59,200 nt of DNA from Gemmatimonadota bacterium (GTDB taxonomy: Bacteria > Gemmatimonadota > Gemmatimonadetes > Gemmatimonadales > GWC2-71-9): positions 1 through 59,200 of the forward strand of contig SHZU01000012.1 of the NCBI GenBank assembly GCA_009692115.1, read 5' to 3'. Each line of letters starts with the position of its first letter. Position 1 is the first letter of the stretch. The notes beneath the pieces are model-generated. The model searched no databases. It was not told the DNA's origin and worked only from the letters and a program-made list of their open reading frames with translations. Shown here piece by piece: positions 23,784 through 31,312 of the stretch. The position numbers and the translations under genes were made by a program.

Positions 23784-24582
23784 AAGTTAACGGATCGGCC
23801 ATCCCTTCGTCAACGACAACCCGGAACAGCCTGACGAACTCCTCGACCCCAACCGTTTCCGGCCGCTGATCGGTCCGGAGCCCGGCCCGCTCGACCAACC
23901 CGCGGGCGGGCCCATCCTCGAGGTCGAGCACGGTGCGAAGGGCCCGCACCAACTGTTTCCGGCGGCCCCCGAACAGTCCGACCACTAGGCGCCGGAACCG
24001 GGCGTCGCGAACCAGCGCCGGGCTCCGGGGCACGATCCGGACGAGCGCGCTGTCGATCTTGGGAGGCGGCCAAAAAGCGCCGGCCGGTACCGTAAAGAGC
24101 CGTTCCACCGTGGCCGCGACCGCGACCCCCACGGTCAGGGCCCCATACTCAGAGGTTCCCGGCTCGGCGGCGAGTCGGACCGCCACCTCTTTTTGAACCA
24201 GATAGACGATGGCAACCGGAGGCCAGGCCTGATCGAGCGCCTTCTCGATCAGGGGGCTCGTGATGTTGTAGGGAATGTTCCCAATAACATACCAGGGCCC
24301 CCCGGGGGGTACGCCGAGCGCCGTGAGCCAGTTGACGTCGAGCGCGTCGGCTTCGATGACGGTCGACTCGGGAAATTCCCGCGCGAGTCCGGCCACCAAG
24401 TCCCGGTCCCGCTCGATCATCGTGAGGCGAACCCCGCGGCTCACCAGGGCGCGAGACAGGGCCCCCCGCCCCGGCCCGATCTCGAGCACGGCCGCGCCGG
24501 CCCCGGCCGGCAGCGCCCCGGCGATCCGGGCCAGAATCCGCGGATCGGACAGAAAGTGTTGGCCCAGCGCTTTTTTGGGCAC
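23779..24582 (-). CDS. rsmA: 16S rRNA (adenine-1518/1519 N6) dimethyltransferase
   Basis: 267 residues (also called KsgA). It dimethylates two adjacent adenosines in the 3' hairpin of 16S rRNA during 30S assembly. MPKKALGQHFLSDPRI is the typical N-terminus. The SAM-binding motif VLEIGPGRGALS is at about 32-43, and the catalytic NIPYN motif is at about 109-113. The C-terminal helical domain is complete. The last codons are CCG-TTA-ACT-TTG-TGA, where the rex operator begins, so the 3' end of this gene doubles as regulatory DNA. Confidence 0.97.
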   Translation of the reverse strand: MPKKALGQHFLSDPRILARIAGALPAGAGAAVLEIGPGRGALSRALVSRGVRLTMIERDRDLVAGLAREFPESTVIEADALDVNWLTALGVPPGGPWYVIGNIPYNITSPLIEKALDQAWPPVAIVYLVQKEVAVRLAAEPGTSEYGALTVGVAVAATVERLFTVPAGAFWPPPKIDSALVRIVPRSPALVRDARFRRLVVGLFGGRRKQLVRALRTVLDLEDGPARGLVERAGLRTDQRPETVGVEEFVRLFRVVVDEGMADPLTL

Positions 24583-24593
24583 GGGATCGAGTC

Positions 24594-26147
24594 CTACACC
24601 CGGAGAATGAGAATGGTCCGGTCGTCCGACGGGGTCCTGGCAAAGCGGTCCACCAGATCCATCACGGCCGTGACGATCATCTCGGGGTGCTCAGCCCGCC
24701 GGGCCCGGATCACCTCGAGGATCCGCCACTCGCCGAACCGCTCGCCCCGCTCGTTGGCCGCGTCGGTCAACCCGTCGGTCCAGACGCAGAGGAGATCCTC
24801 GCCGGGGACCCACGGCACCTCGACCGAGCCGATCGGGGCCGGGCTCAGGCCTAACGGCGGCGCGGTGGCCTCCAGCCGCCGGGGCAGTCCATTGGCCGGG
24901 ATCCGGAACGCGTGCGGATGCCCGGCGTTGGCAAAGGTCAAGAGTTCGCGAGCCGGATCGATCCGAGCGAAGAACACGGTGAGGTAGTGCTCGGACTCCG
25001 CCAGATTCTCGGCCAGGGTGTCCTTGAGAGCGGCCAGGACCGACGCGGGCTCGGCGCTCGCGGCCACGTGAATGCCCGCGGCCGCCACCGCCGAGGCCAT
25101 CAGGAGCGCGGCGGCAAACCCGTGGGTGCTCACGTCGCCGACCATCACCGCCACCCCGCCCTGCCCCAGTCGGCTAAAGGTGTAGAAATCGCCCCCGACC
25201 GATTCGAGCGGGAGACACCGGACGCCGACATCACCGATGCCAGCCAACACCAGGGGTTTCGGGAGGAGGCTCTGCTGGAGGCGGGAGGCCAGTTCCAACT
25301 CCCGCTCGAGCCGCTCCTGGTGCCGTTCCCGCTCCACCAACCGGGCATTTTCGAGCGCGGCGCCGATCTGGTTGGCAATGGCCATCACCAGCTTCCGGTC
25401 GGTCGCACCGAACCGGTCGCCGCCGACCCGGTCGGTCAGGTTGACCACCCCGATACATCGCGAGGGCGCCCCGGGGGCCGCATAACAAATCGGGACACTC
25501 ATGAAGGCGGAGCCTTGATAACCGCGCTCTTCCTTCCCGACGGAGACCAACACGGCATCGAGCGGATCGCCGATCAGGGCCCGCTGGTCCCGGAACACCC
25601 GAGCGGCCACCGAGTGGGGATCGTCGAGATCGATCAAACCGGCCCGGCCGAGCGGAATCCCGAGGGATGCCACCGTTCGAAGCACCCGGCTCCCTTCGTC
25701 GTGCACCACGATCGATGCCCGCCGAGCCCCGACCACGCTGCTCACGGCGCGGACGATGATTTGAGCCGCCTTCTCGAGCCGCACGGTCTGACCGAGAATT
25801 TCGCTGATGGTGTAGAGGAGGTCGATTTCTTCGTAGCGGCTCGCGAGTTCTTGCGTCAGGCGGGCCACTTCCCGTTCGACCCGCAGCAGGTGGCCGACGA
25901 TTTCGAGCACCGTGGCCGTCCGCCCCGAGGCGCCCGCGGGGCCGGAATCGCCCTCGAGCCACAAACCAGCCTCATCGGCCACCGGCGCGAACCAGCGGGG
26001 CCCGTCCGGCGTGAGGACCAAACCGGCGGCCGCCGGCAGGCCCGGCGTCCAGCCCGGATCCGCCCCGTGCACCAGACAGGCTGCCTGGGCCTCGGTCATC
26101 CAGAGCCGATCGGGCCAGACGGTGGTTCCGTCGAGCGCGTCGAGCAC
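24594..26147 (-). CDS. GAF-domain PP2C phosphatase (RsbU/SpoIIE family)
   Basis: 517 residues from a GTG at 26147 with GAGG about ten bases upstream; the frame extends into the preceding gene and the exact start is uncertain. An N-terminal segment of about 130 residues is followed by a short coiled coil (TQELASRYEEIDLLYTI), a GAF domain (about 140-290) and a C-terminal PP2C phosphatase domain. The metal-site segments ESVGGDFYTF, GDVSTHGFAA and NAGHPHAF and a late WTDGLTDA (with a terminal DDRTILIL) are visible. Such proteins dephosphorylate STAS anti-anti-sigma factors in response to a ligand or partner. An anti-sigma kinase and a STAS protein precede it in the same string, making a complete partner-switching set. 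Confidence 0.9.
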   Translation of the reverse strand: MLDALDGTTVWPDRLWMTEAQAACLVHGADPGWTPGLPAAAGLVLTPDGPRWFAPVADEAGLWLEGDSGPAGASGRTATVLEIVGHLLRVEREVARLTQELASRYEEIDLLYTISEILGQTVRLEKAAQIIVRAVSSVVGARRASIVVHDEGSRVLRTVASLGIPLGRAGLIDLDDPHSVAARVFRDQRALIGDPLDAVLVSVGKEERGYQGSAFMSVPICYAAPGAPSRCIGVVNLTDRVGGDRFGATDRKLVMAIANQIGAALENARLVERERHQERLERELELASRLQQSLLPKPLVLAGIGDVGVRCLPLESVGGDFYTFSRLGQGGVAVMVGDVSTHGFAAALLMASAVAAAGIHVAASAEPASVLAALKDTLAENLAESEHYLTVFFARIDPARELLTFANAGHPHAFRIPANGLPRRLEATAPPLGLSPAPIGSVEVPWVPGEDLLCVWTDGLTDAANERGERFGEWRILEVIRARRAEHPEMIVTAVMDLVDRFARTPSDDRTILILRV

Positions 26148-26161
26148 CGGCTTGAGCCGCC

Positions 26162-26623
26162 TCAGCAGCGCGGCAGCGTCATCCAGATGGTATTCCCCTG
26201 GTCGTTGAACTCGACTTGGTCGGCAAGCTGGTTGATGATGAAGAGGCCGCGGCCCCCGTCGTCTTCGAGATCTTCCGGCAAGGTTGAACAGGCCCGGCGG
26301 CCCGGCTCGCACCCGCATCCTTCGTCCCGGACCGACAACCGAATCACCGTCCGCGACACTTCGGCCCGAACCCAAACACACTTGCGGGGGTCTTCCAGGT
26401 TGCCGCGGAGGATGGCGTTGCTCAGGGCCTCGGCCAAGGTAACCCGAAGCCGGAACGCGGTCCGCTCGGAGGGCGGGCTCCCTTCGAAGCAATGGCGGGC
26501 CATCAGTTCGACCGCTTGCTCAACCTCGCCCACATCACTCGGCATGGCGAGGTCCACCGCCACCAGGTCGGTGGAGGCATCCAGCACTGAGCGTGAGACC
26601 GACAGACGGGACGGAGCCGGCAC
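26162..26623 (-). CDS. Anti-sigma regulatory factor, Ser/Thr kinase (RsbW-like)
   Basis: 153 residues from GTG 26623, two bases after the STAS gene stop. A GHKL ATPase fold is indicated by the N-box (TLAEALSNAILRGN, about 60-73) and the G1 box with DEGCGCEP (about 99-106). A G2-type glycine segment (DDGGRGLFIINQLAD) follows. Such kinases bind a sigma factor or another target and phosphorylate the cognate STAS protein. The cysteine-rich CGCEPGRRAC segment is unusual in place of the common DxGxGF and may affect redox sensitivity or metal binding. No sigma factor gene lies nearby. Confidence 0.85.
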   Translation of the reverse strand: MPAPSRLSVSRSVLDASTDLVAVDLAMPSDVGEVEQAVELMARHCFEGSPPSERTAFRLRVTLAEALSNAILRGNLEDPRKCVWVRAEVSRTVIRLSVRDEGCGCEPGRRACSTLPEDLEDDGGRGLFIINQLADQVEFNDQGNTIWMTLPRC

Positions 26624-26625
26624 GA

Positions 26626-26973
26626 TCAGAACGTCGCGAGGGCGTCGGCGACCGACGGGGCGATGACGAACAGGGTGTCGAGCTTCGTGAGCTCGAACAA
26701 CGACTGGAGGTCGCTATTGAGTCCGGCCAAGCGCAGTTCGCCGCCGCTTTCCCGGACCTTCTTGGAAATCGTGACCAAGGCGCCCAGACCAGACGAATCG
26801 ATGTAGGGCGTCCCGGAGCAATCAACCAGAAACTTCCGTTCCCCCGCTTCGAGCCCCTCCTGAATCAGGCCCTTGAGTTCCTGCCGGTTGCCGACGACGA
26901 GCTGGCCCTCGACCCGGATGACGGTGACACCTTGCCCGGCGGTCGATTTCTTGAAATTCATCTTGATTTCCAT
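26626..26973 (-). CDS. STAS-domain anti-sigma factor antagonist
   Basis: 115 residues from ATG 26973. A second ATG at 26961 has GGAA just upstream and is an equal alternative. The STAS fold is clear: GVTVIRVEGQLVVGNR, then FLVDCSGTPYIDSSGLGALV, in which the phosphorylatable Ser of DSSGLG is present. The protein switches between the kinase-bound and phosphorylated states and frees the kinase's other partner. It is followed by RsbW-like and RsbU-like genes in the expected order. The start overlaps the GCCTAACG octamer at the preceding stop. Confidence 0.9.
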   Translation of the reverse strand: MEIKMNFKKSTAGQGVTVIRVEGQLVVGNRQELKGLIQEGLEAGERKFLVDCSGTPYIDSSGLGALVTISKKVRESGGELRLAGLNSDLQSLFELTKLDTLFVIAPSVADALATF

Positions 26974-26975
26974 CG

Positions 26976-27878
26976 TTAGGCAGAGGCGGTTCCAGCGGCC
27001 GCGAGCGTCGCGACCGCCACGATATCGGCCGGCGACGCGCCCTCGGGCACGCCGGCCAGGGTCCAGGTCGAGCCGGGAAGCAGCGGGCCCCAGGTCCGAA
27101 GATCGGCGGCGTCCCGCAGCACCAACTCGGCCAAGTGGCCGGAGATCGGATCGGGGAATATCAGAACGTTGGGCCCAAACCGGAACCGCCCCGCCTCGGT
27201 GGCCCCCGAGTCCAGGGTCCAGTTCCACTCCACCGTGGCGGCAATGCCGGGCGCGAGCAGCCGAAACTCCGCCAGCGCGAGCTCGGCGTCGGCGTGGCTC
27301 GCATCCTGGCTCGGGGGGGCTACCAAGAAACCAACCCGGGATTGATCGCCGATGACCCGGGTCCGATGGTCCGACGCCTGGAGGGCGAGCCGCGCCACCA
27401 TCTTGGCGTCGAGCGGCCCGGCGGAGTCGGGAATGACGAGCGTGAGGAGCCGCCGGTCGGTCGTGAGCAGGTAGGAGAGGTGGCCCCGTCCGGCCGTGCC
27501 CCGTTCCGGCCCCCGAAGCCATCGGCCCGCTTCCTCCAACGCATCGAGTGGGATGGCCGTCCCACCCAAACAGACGTCGGCATCACCGCCGGCGGTCAGG
27601 CCGATCGCGAACAACAGGGGGTTGGTGGCCAGGTCGAGGGCATGAATGCCGTCCCGAACCCGCTCGGGCCACCGGTCTCGCAGTGCCGCGGCCACCCGCC
27701 CGAGCCTCGGATCGCTGTCCGGGATGATGCCCCCGTCGCCGACGATCGTGACGACGGCCGTCCCGTCGGCGGCCAGGAGGGCCGCCGCGGACTCCAGCGA
27801 TCCGTCGCCCTGGCCGATCATCACGATCCGAATGCCCCGTCCGCGGGCCCGGCTCTGGACTTCATCGAAATGATTCAT
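26976..27878 (-). CDS. Phosphate acetyl/butyryltransferase-like protein
   Basis: 300 residues. The second half matches the PTA_PTB fold: GGDADVCLGGTAIPLDALEEAG, then TLVIPDSAGPLDAKMVARLALQ, and the C-terminal NVLIFPDPISGHLAELVLR with its substrate-site Pro-Asp. The first 90 residues form a related Rossmann-like half (IVMIGQGDGSLESAAALLA). Enzymes of this family exchange acetyl groups between CoA and phosphate. Here the sequence is divergent enough that activity is uncertain. It overlaps coaD by four bases and runs two bases into the partner-switching trio, which suggests a link with acetyl phosphate or CoA status. Confidence 0.7.
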   Translation of the reverse strand: MNHFDEVQSRARGRGIRIVMIGQGDGSLESAAALLAADGTAVVTIVGDGGIIPDSDPRLGRVAAALRDRWPERVRDGIHALDLATNPLLFAIGLTAGGDADVCLGGTAIPLDALEEAGRWLRGPERGTAGRGHLSYLLTTDRRLLTLVIPDSAGPLDAKMVARLALQASDHRTRVIGDQSRVGFLVAPPSQDASHADAELALAEFRLLAPGIAATVEWNWTLDSGATEAGRFRFGPNVLIFPDPISGHLAELVLRDAADLRTWGPLLPGSTWTLAGVPEGASPADIVAVATLAAAGTASA

Positions 27879-28357
27879 CGGGCAAACCGTTTGACCAGGG
27901 CCGCGGCCACTGCCGGATCGACGAGCGGGCTGACATCACCGCCGAACCGGGCCACCTCCCGGGCCAGGCTGGCGCTGACATAGGTCAGGTCCGATGCCGG
28001 AGCCAAGAACACAGTTTCGAGGCCGGACCACAATTGGCGGTTCATCAGCGCCATTTGGAGCTCGTACTCGAAGTCGCCGGCGGTCCGGAGGCCCCGAACG
28101 ACGAATCCGGCGCCGATCCGGCGGGCGTAGTCCGCCAGGAGCCCCTCGAAATGGGCAAACTCCACGCCGGGCACCTCTCCCACGGTTTGGCGGAGCAGGT
28201 CGAGTCGTTCCTCGACCGAGAACAACGGCTGCTTGGCCGGATTGACCGCGATGGCCACCACGACCCGGTCGGCCAACCGGGCGGCTCGGCGGATCAGATC
28301 GTGATGGCCCTTCGTCGGGGGATCGAAGGATCCTGGATACAGGGCAATCCGGCTCAT
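27875..28357 (-). CDS. coaD: Phosphopantetheine adenylyltransferase
   Basis: 160 residues, standard length. It makes dephospho-CoA from ATP and 4'-phosphopantetheine. The nucleotidyltransferase TKGH motif (a variant of HxGH) is at 15-18 within ALYPGSFDPPTKGHHDLI. VVVAIAVNPAKQPLF and the RGLRTAGDFEYELQMALMNRQ segment with the ISSTxxRE-like C-terminal YVSASLAREVA are intact. ATG 28357 overlaps the rsmD stop by four bases, the very common rsmD-coaD pair. Confidence 0.97.
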   Translation of the reverse strand: MSRIALYPGSFDPPTKGHHDLIRRAARLADRVVVAIAVNPAKQPLFSVEERLDLLRQTVGEVPGVEFAHFEGLLADYARRIGAGFVVRGLRTAGDFEYELQMALMNRQLWSGLETVFLAPASDLTYVSASLAREVARFGGDVSPLVDPAVAAALVKRFAR

Positions 28358-28872
28358 AGCCCACCAAGGAAAGTCACCGCGGTGTCTCCATAAACTCGGG
28401 TCTCGTCCCCGTTCACTGGTTCGGTCTTCCGGTGTTCGATGCAGAGCAGCGTCGCAAACGGGGCCTCGCGAAACGATTGGGCCAGTCGCTCGGCCAGCCC
28501 AAGCCCGTACGGCGGGTCGGCGAGCGCCAGATCAAACCGGACCGTCGGTGGCCCCGCCACGAATCGCAGCGCATCTTGCCGAACGACCTCGGTCCGATCG
28601 GCGAGACCTAACGCCGCGATGTTGGCCCGAATGGCCGCCAACGACCGCTGATTGAGATCTACGAAGGTGGCGGTACTGGCGCCCCGAGACAATGCTTCGA
28701 TGCCAAGCGCCCCGCTCCCCGCGAACAGATCGACCACCGTGGCCCCCTCGACTTGGGCCCCGAGGATACTGAACCACGCCTCCCGCACCCGGTCGGCCGT
28801 GGGCCGGACCCGGTCGTCGGCCGGCACCGTCAGCCGCCGTCCACCGAACTCCCCGGCAATGACCCGGGTCAC
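28354..28872 (-). CDS. rsmD: 16S rRNA (guanine-966 N2) methyltransferase RsmD
   Basis: 172 residues from GTG 28872 (GTGA overlap with the recJ stop). It methylates G966 of 16S rRNA. The N-terminal MTRVIAGEFGGRRL and RPTADRVREAWFSIL are typical. The SAM-binding VVDLFAGSGALGIEALSRGA and the catalytic LADPPYGLGL motif (family form DPPY) are intact. Leu-Gly at 28607-28613 uses TTA-GGT. Confidence 0.95.
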   Translation of the reverse strand: MTRVIAGEFGGRRLTVPADDRVRPTADRVREAWFSILGAQVEGATVVDLFAGSGALGIEALSRGASTATFVDLNQRSLAAIRANIAALGLADRTEVVRQDALRFVAGPPTVRFDLALADPPYGLGLAERLAQSFREAPFATLLCIEHRKTEPVNGDETRVYGDTAVTFLGGL

Positions 28873-30593
28873 ACCGCGGAGACGGCCGCGGGTGCGAGCC
28901 CGACCAAACGGGCCTGGAGGCTGGTCCGGCCCCGGAACTCGTTCCGTTCGAGCCGAAAAGCGGCATCGACCGAATCGGTGCTATTGAGCCATTGGACCCG
29001 ATCGGCAAACTGAAAGCCGATGGCGGCCAGACCTCCGGCGTCATCTTTGAGCGTACCCCGGAGATGCTCGCTTTTTTGTCCCACATAGCTCCAGTCGACC
29101 AGCCGGGCATCCCGGGCCAGAAACACCGGACCGGGGTTCCCCATCCCACAGGGTTCGAGGTGCCGGCAGAGCCGCTCCAACTCTTCGGACGCCTCGCCTA
29201 ATCCGAGCTCGAGATCGACCCGCTGCTCGGGGCCCAGCGTGGCGGGATCGAGTTGCTTGGCGCAGACCTCGGCAAACCGGGCCCGAAACGCGTCCAACCG
29301 GTCGCGCCGAACGGTAACCCCCGCGGCCATCCGGTGTCCCCCAAACCGCTCCAGCAAATCCGCACATTCACCGAGGGCGCCGTGGAGGTCGAAACGACTG
29401 ATGCTCCGCCCGGAGCCTTTCCCGGTGTCGCCGGAGAGGCCGATCAAGAACGCCGGCCGGCCAAACCGCTCCACGACCCGCGAAGCCACGATGCCGACGA
29501 CCCCCGGGTGCCACTCATCGGAGGCCAACACCAACCCGGCCGTCCGGTCGAGATCCATGGTGTGCTCGATATGGTCGATGGCCTGCTCGAGAATCCGCTG
29601 GTCGAGGGCTTGGCGTTCGACATTCAACTCTTCGAGACGCCGGGCCATTTGGGCGGCCTCCTCCGCCGAGTCCGAGAGCAGGAGTCGAAGGCCGTCGGCG
29701 GCATCACCGATTCGGCCGGCCGCGTTCAGCCGGGGCCCCAGGATGAATCCGACTTGGGAGGCCCGGACCTCGCCGGTGATGCCGGCCACCGTCATCAGGG
29801 CGCGGAGCCCCGGCCACCGCGAGGTGGCCAGCAATTTGAGCCCGTGGCGAACCAAAATCCGATTCTCGCCGACCAGGGGCACCACGTCGGCCACGGTGGC
29901 CACCGCGGCATAGTCGAGGAAATGGAACGCCAGCGAGGCCGGCAGACCTAACGCTCGGGCCACGGCCTGCACCAGCTTGAACGCAATCCCGGAGCCGCAG
30001 AGCGAACCGAGCCCCGAGGTGTCATCGGGTCGCTGCGGATCGACGATCGCGTTGGCGGGCGGCGCTTCGGGTCCCAATAAGTGGTGGTCCGTGACGACCA
30101 CATCGAGACCGGCCGCCCGGGCCGCGCGGATCGTGTCGACGGCCGTAATCCCGCAGTCGCAGGTGACGACGAGCCGGGCGCCGATCGCCACGGCCTTGGC
30201 CAAACCGGCGGGGCCGAAGTCGTAGCCGTGCTCCATCCGATGGGGGACAAACCCTTCGACGTCGGCGCCGGCCGCTCGCAATCCGCGGGTCAGCAAGGCC
30301 GCCGCGCATTGTCCGTCGACGTCGTAGTCGCCATGAACCAAGATCCGGTTGCCGGTCTTGATGTGGCGGACGATGGTCTCGACGGCTTCGGCCATCCCCG
30401 CCAGGGCGAGCGGGTCGGTCAGCCGGTCGAGGTCGGGACGGAGGAACGCCTTGGCGGCCTCCGGGGTCGTGTGACCGCGCTGGACCAGCAATCGCGCCAA
30501 CGGCGGCGGGACCTTAATGGCCTCCGCCAATCGGCCGGCCGCCTCCGGATCAGGCGTGGCCTGCACGATCCACCGCGGCGGGAGTTGCCTCAA
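28869..30593 (-). CDS. recJ: Single-stranded-DNA-specific exonuclease RecJ
   Basis: 574 residues from a TTG at 30593 that overlaps the preceding stop (TTGA). The open frame upstream is antisense to structure in the neighbouring gene. DHH-family motifs in order are HGDYDVDGQC, VVTCDCGIT and VVTDHHLLGPE, then HPGVVGIVASR and the DHHA1-type GSGRSISRFDLHGAL/GGHRMAAG segment. The OB-fold C-terminus (NPGPVFLARDARL) is present. RecJ resects 5' ends in recombinational and mismatch repair. One TTA codon in DHHLLGP precedes TTG instead of Gly. Confidence 0.95.
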   Translation of the reverse strand: MRQLPPRWIVQATPDPEAAGRLAEAIKVPPPLARLLVQRGHTTPEAAKAFLRPDLDRLTDPLALAGMAEAVETIVRHIKTGNRILVHGDYDVDGQCAAALLTRGLRAAGADVEGFVPHRMEHGYDFGPAGLAKAVAIGARLVVTCDCGITAVDTIRAARAAGLDVVVTDHHLLGPEAPPANAIVDPQRPDDTSGLGSLCGSGIAFKLVQAVARALGLPASLAFHFLDYAAVATVADVVPLVGENRILVRHGLKLLATSRWPGLRALMTVAGITGEVRASQVGFILGPRLNAAGRIGDAADGLRLLLSDSAEEAAQMARRLEELNVERQALDQRILEQAIDHIEHTMDLDRTAGLVLASDEWHPGVVGIVASRVVERFGRPAFLIGLSGDTGKGSGRSISRFDLHGALGECADLLERFGGHRMAAGVTVRRDRLDAFRARFAEVCAKQLDPATLGPEQRVDLELGLGEASEELERLCRHLEPCGMGNPGPVFLARDARLVDWSYVGQKSEHLRGTLKDDAGGLAAIGFQFADRVQWLNSTDSVDAAFRLERNEFRGRTSLQARLVGLAPAAVSAV

Positions 30594-31312
30594 CCTTCGA
30601 ACTCCTCGGCGTAGAGAATGACCCCGCACGCTTCACAATCGTCGAGCAGGATCCCGGCCCGAATCTGGGTCCGCCGGTTCCGCGGCACCGAGGTATAACA
30701 GGCGCCGCAGGCCTCGCCCCGGAGGGCGACCACCACCGCCACGGTGCGCGCCGACCGGAGCCGGTCGTACCGCGCCCGAACGACCTTCTCGATCACGGCG
30801 GCGCTTCCCTCCCGGGCGGCCTTGGCGGCGTCGCGTTCCACTTCGATCGACGACCGCTCGGTGGCCAACCGCTCCCGATCCGCCACCTGCGCCACTTCCA
30901 ACGCCGCCACCCGCTCTTCGACGGCTTTCAAGCTCCGCTCGAGATCGTGGACGCCCTCCGCGGTCCGAACCCAGTCGCCTTCCTCTTTCGCGAGAACCGA
31001 GCGGGCCATCTCGACTTCCGTCATGACCGCCTGGGCCTCCCGGGCTCCCTTGGCGGACTCGAGCCGTTGCCGGCGCTTGTCCTGGATCGACCGGAAGCCC
31101 TCGATCCGCGTTTCCAGATCCTCCTGCTTCTTGACCCCGTCATCCAGGCGCTTTCGCGCCGACGCGATGTCGCGCTGGCCGGCCTCGAGGTCGGTGTCGA
31201 GGCGCGCCACCTCGTCGAGAATCGCCTTGAGGCGAACATCGGCGTCGAGCAGCGTGAGGTCTTTGGTCTGCAGATCGAGCAGTTTTGCAAGTTCAGCGTG
31301 CATTGAGTTCAT
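30590..31312 (-). CDS. Coiled-coil protein with C-terminal C4 zinc ribbon (DUF164/CdsZ family)
   Basis: 240 residues. Residues 1-185 are a continuous coiled coil, broken by a KAVEERV hinge, and about 200-232 form a zinc ribbon with Cys202-x-x-Cys205 and Cys226-x-x-Cys229. Proteins of this domain order lie beside dnaG, mutS2 or recJ in many bacteria and are called DUF164/CdsZ. Proposed roles include RNA binding and type III secretion accessory function, but the general function is unsettled. ATG 31312 overlaps the dnaG stop (ATGA) and its own stop overlaps recJ (TTGA). Confidence 0.85.
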   Translation of the reverse strand: MNSMHAELAKLLDLQTKDLTLLDADVRLKAILDEVARLDTDLEAGQRDIASARKRLDDGVKKQEDLETRIEGFRSIQDKRRQRLESAKGAREAQAVMTEVEMARSVLAKEEGDWVRTAEGVHDLERSLKAVEERVAALEVAQVADRERLATERSSIEVERDAAKAAREGSAAVIEKVVRARYDRLRSARTVAVVVALRGEACGACYTSVPRNRRTQIRAGILLDDCEACGVILYAEEFEG

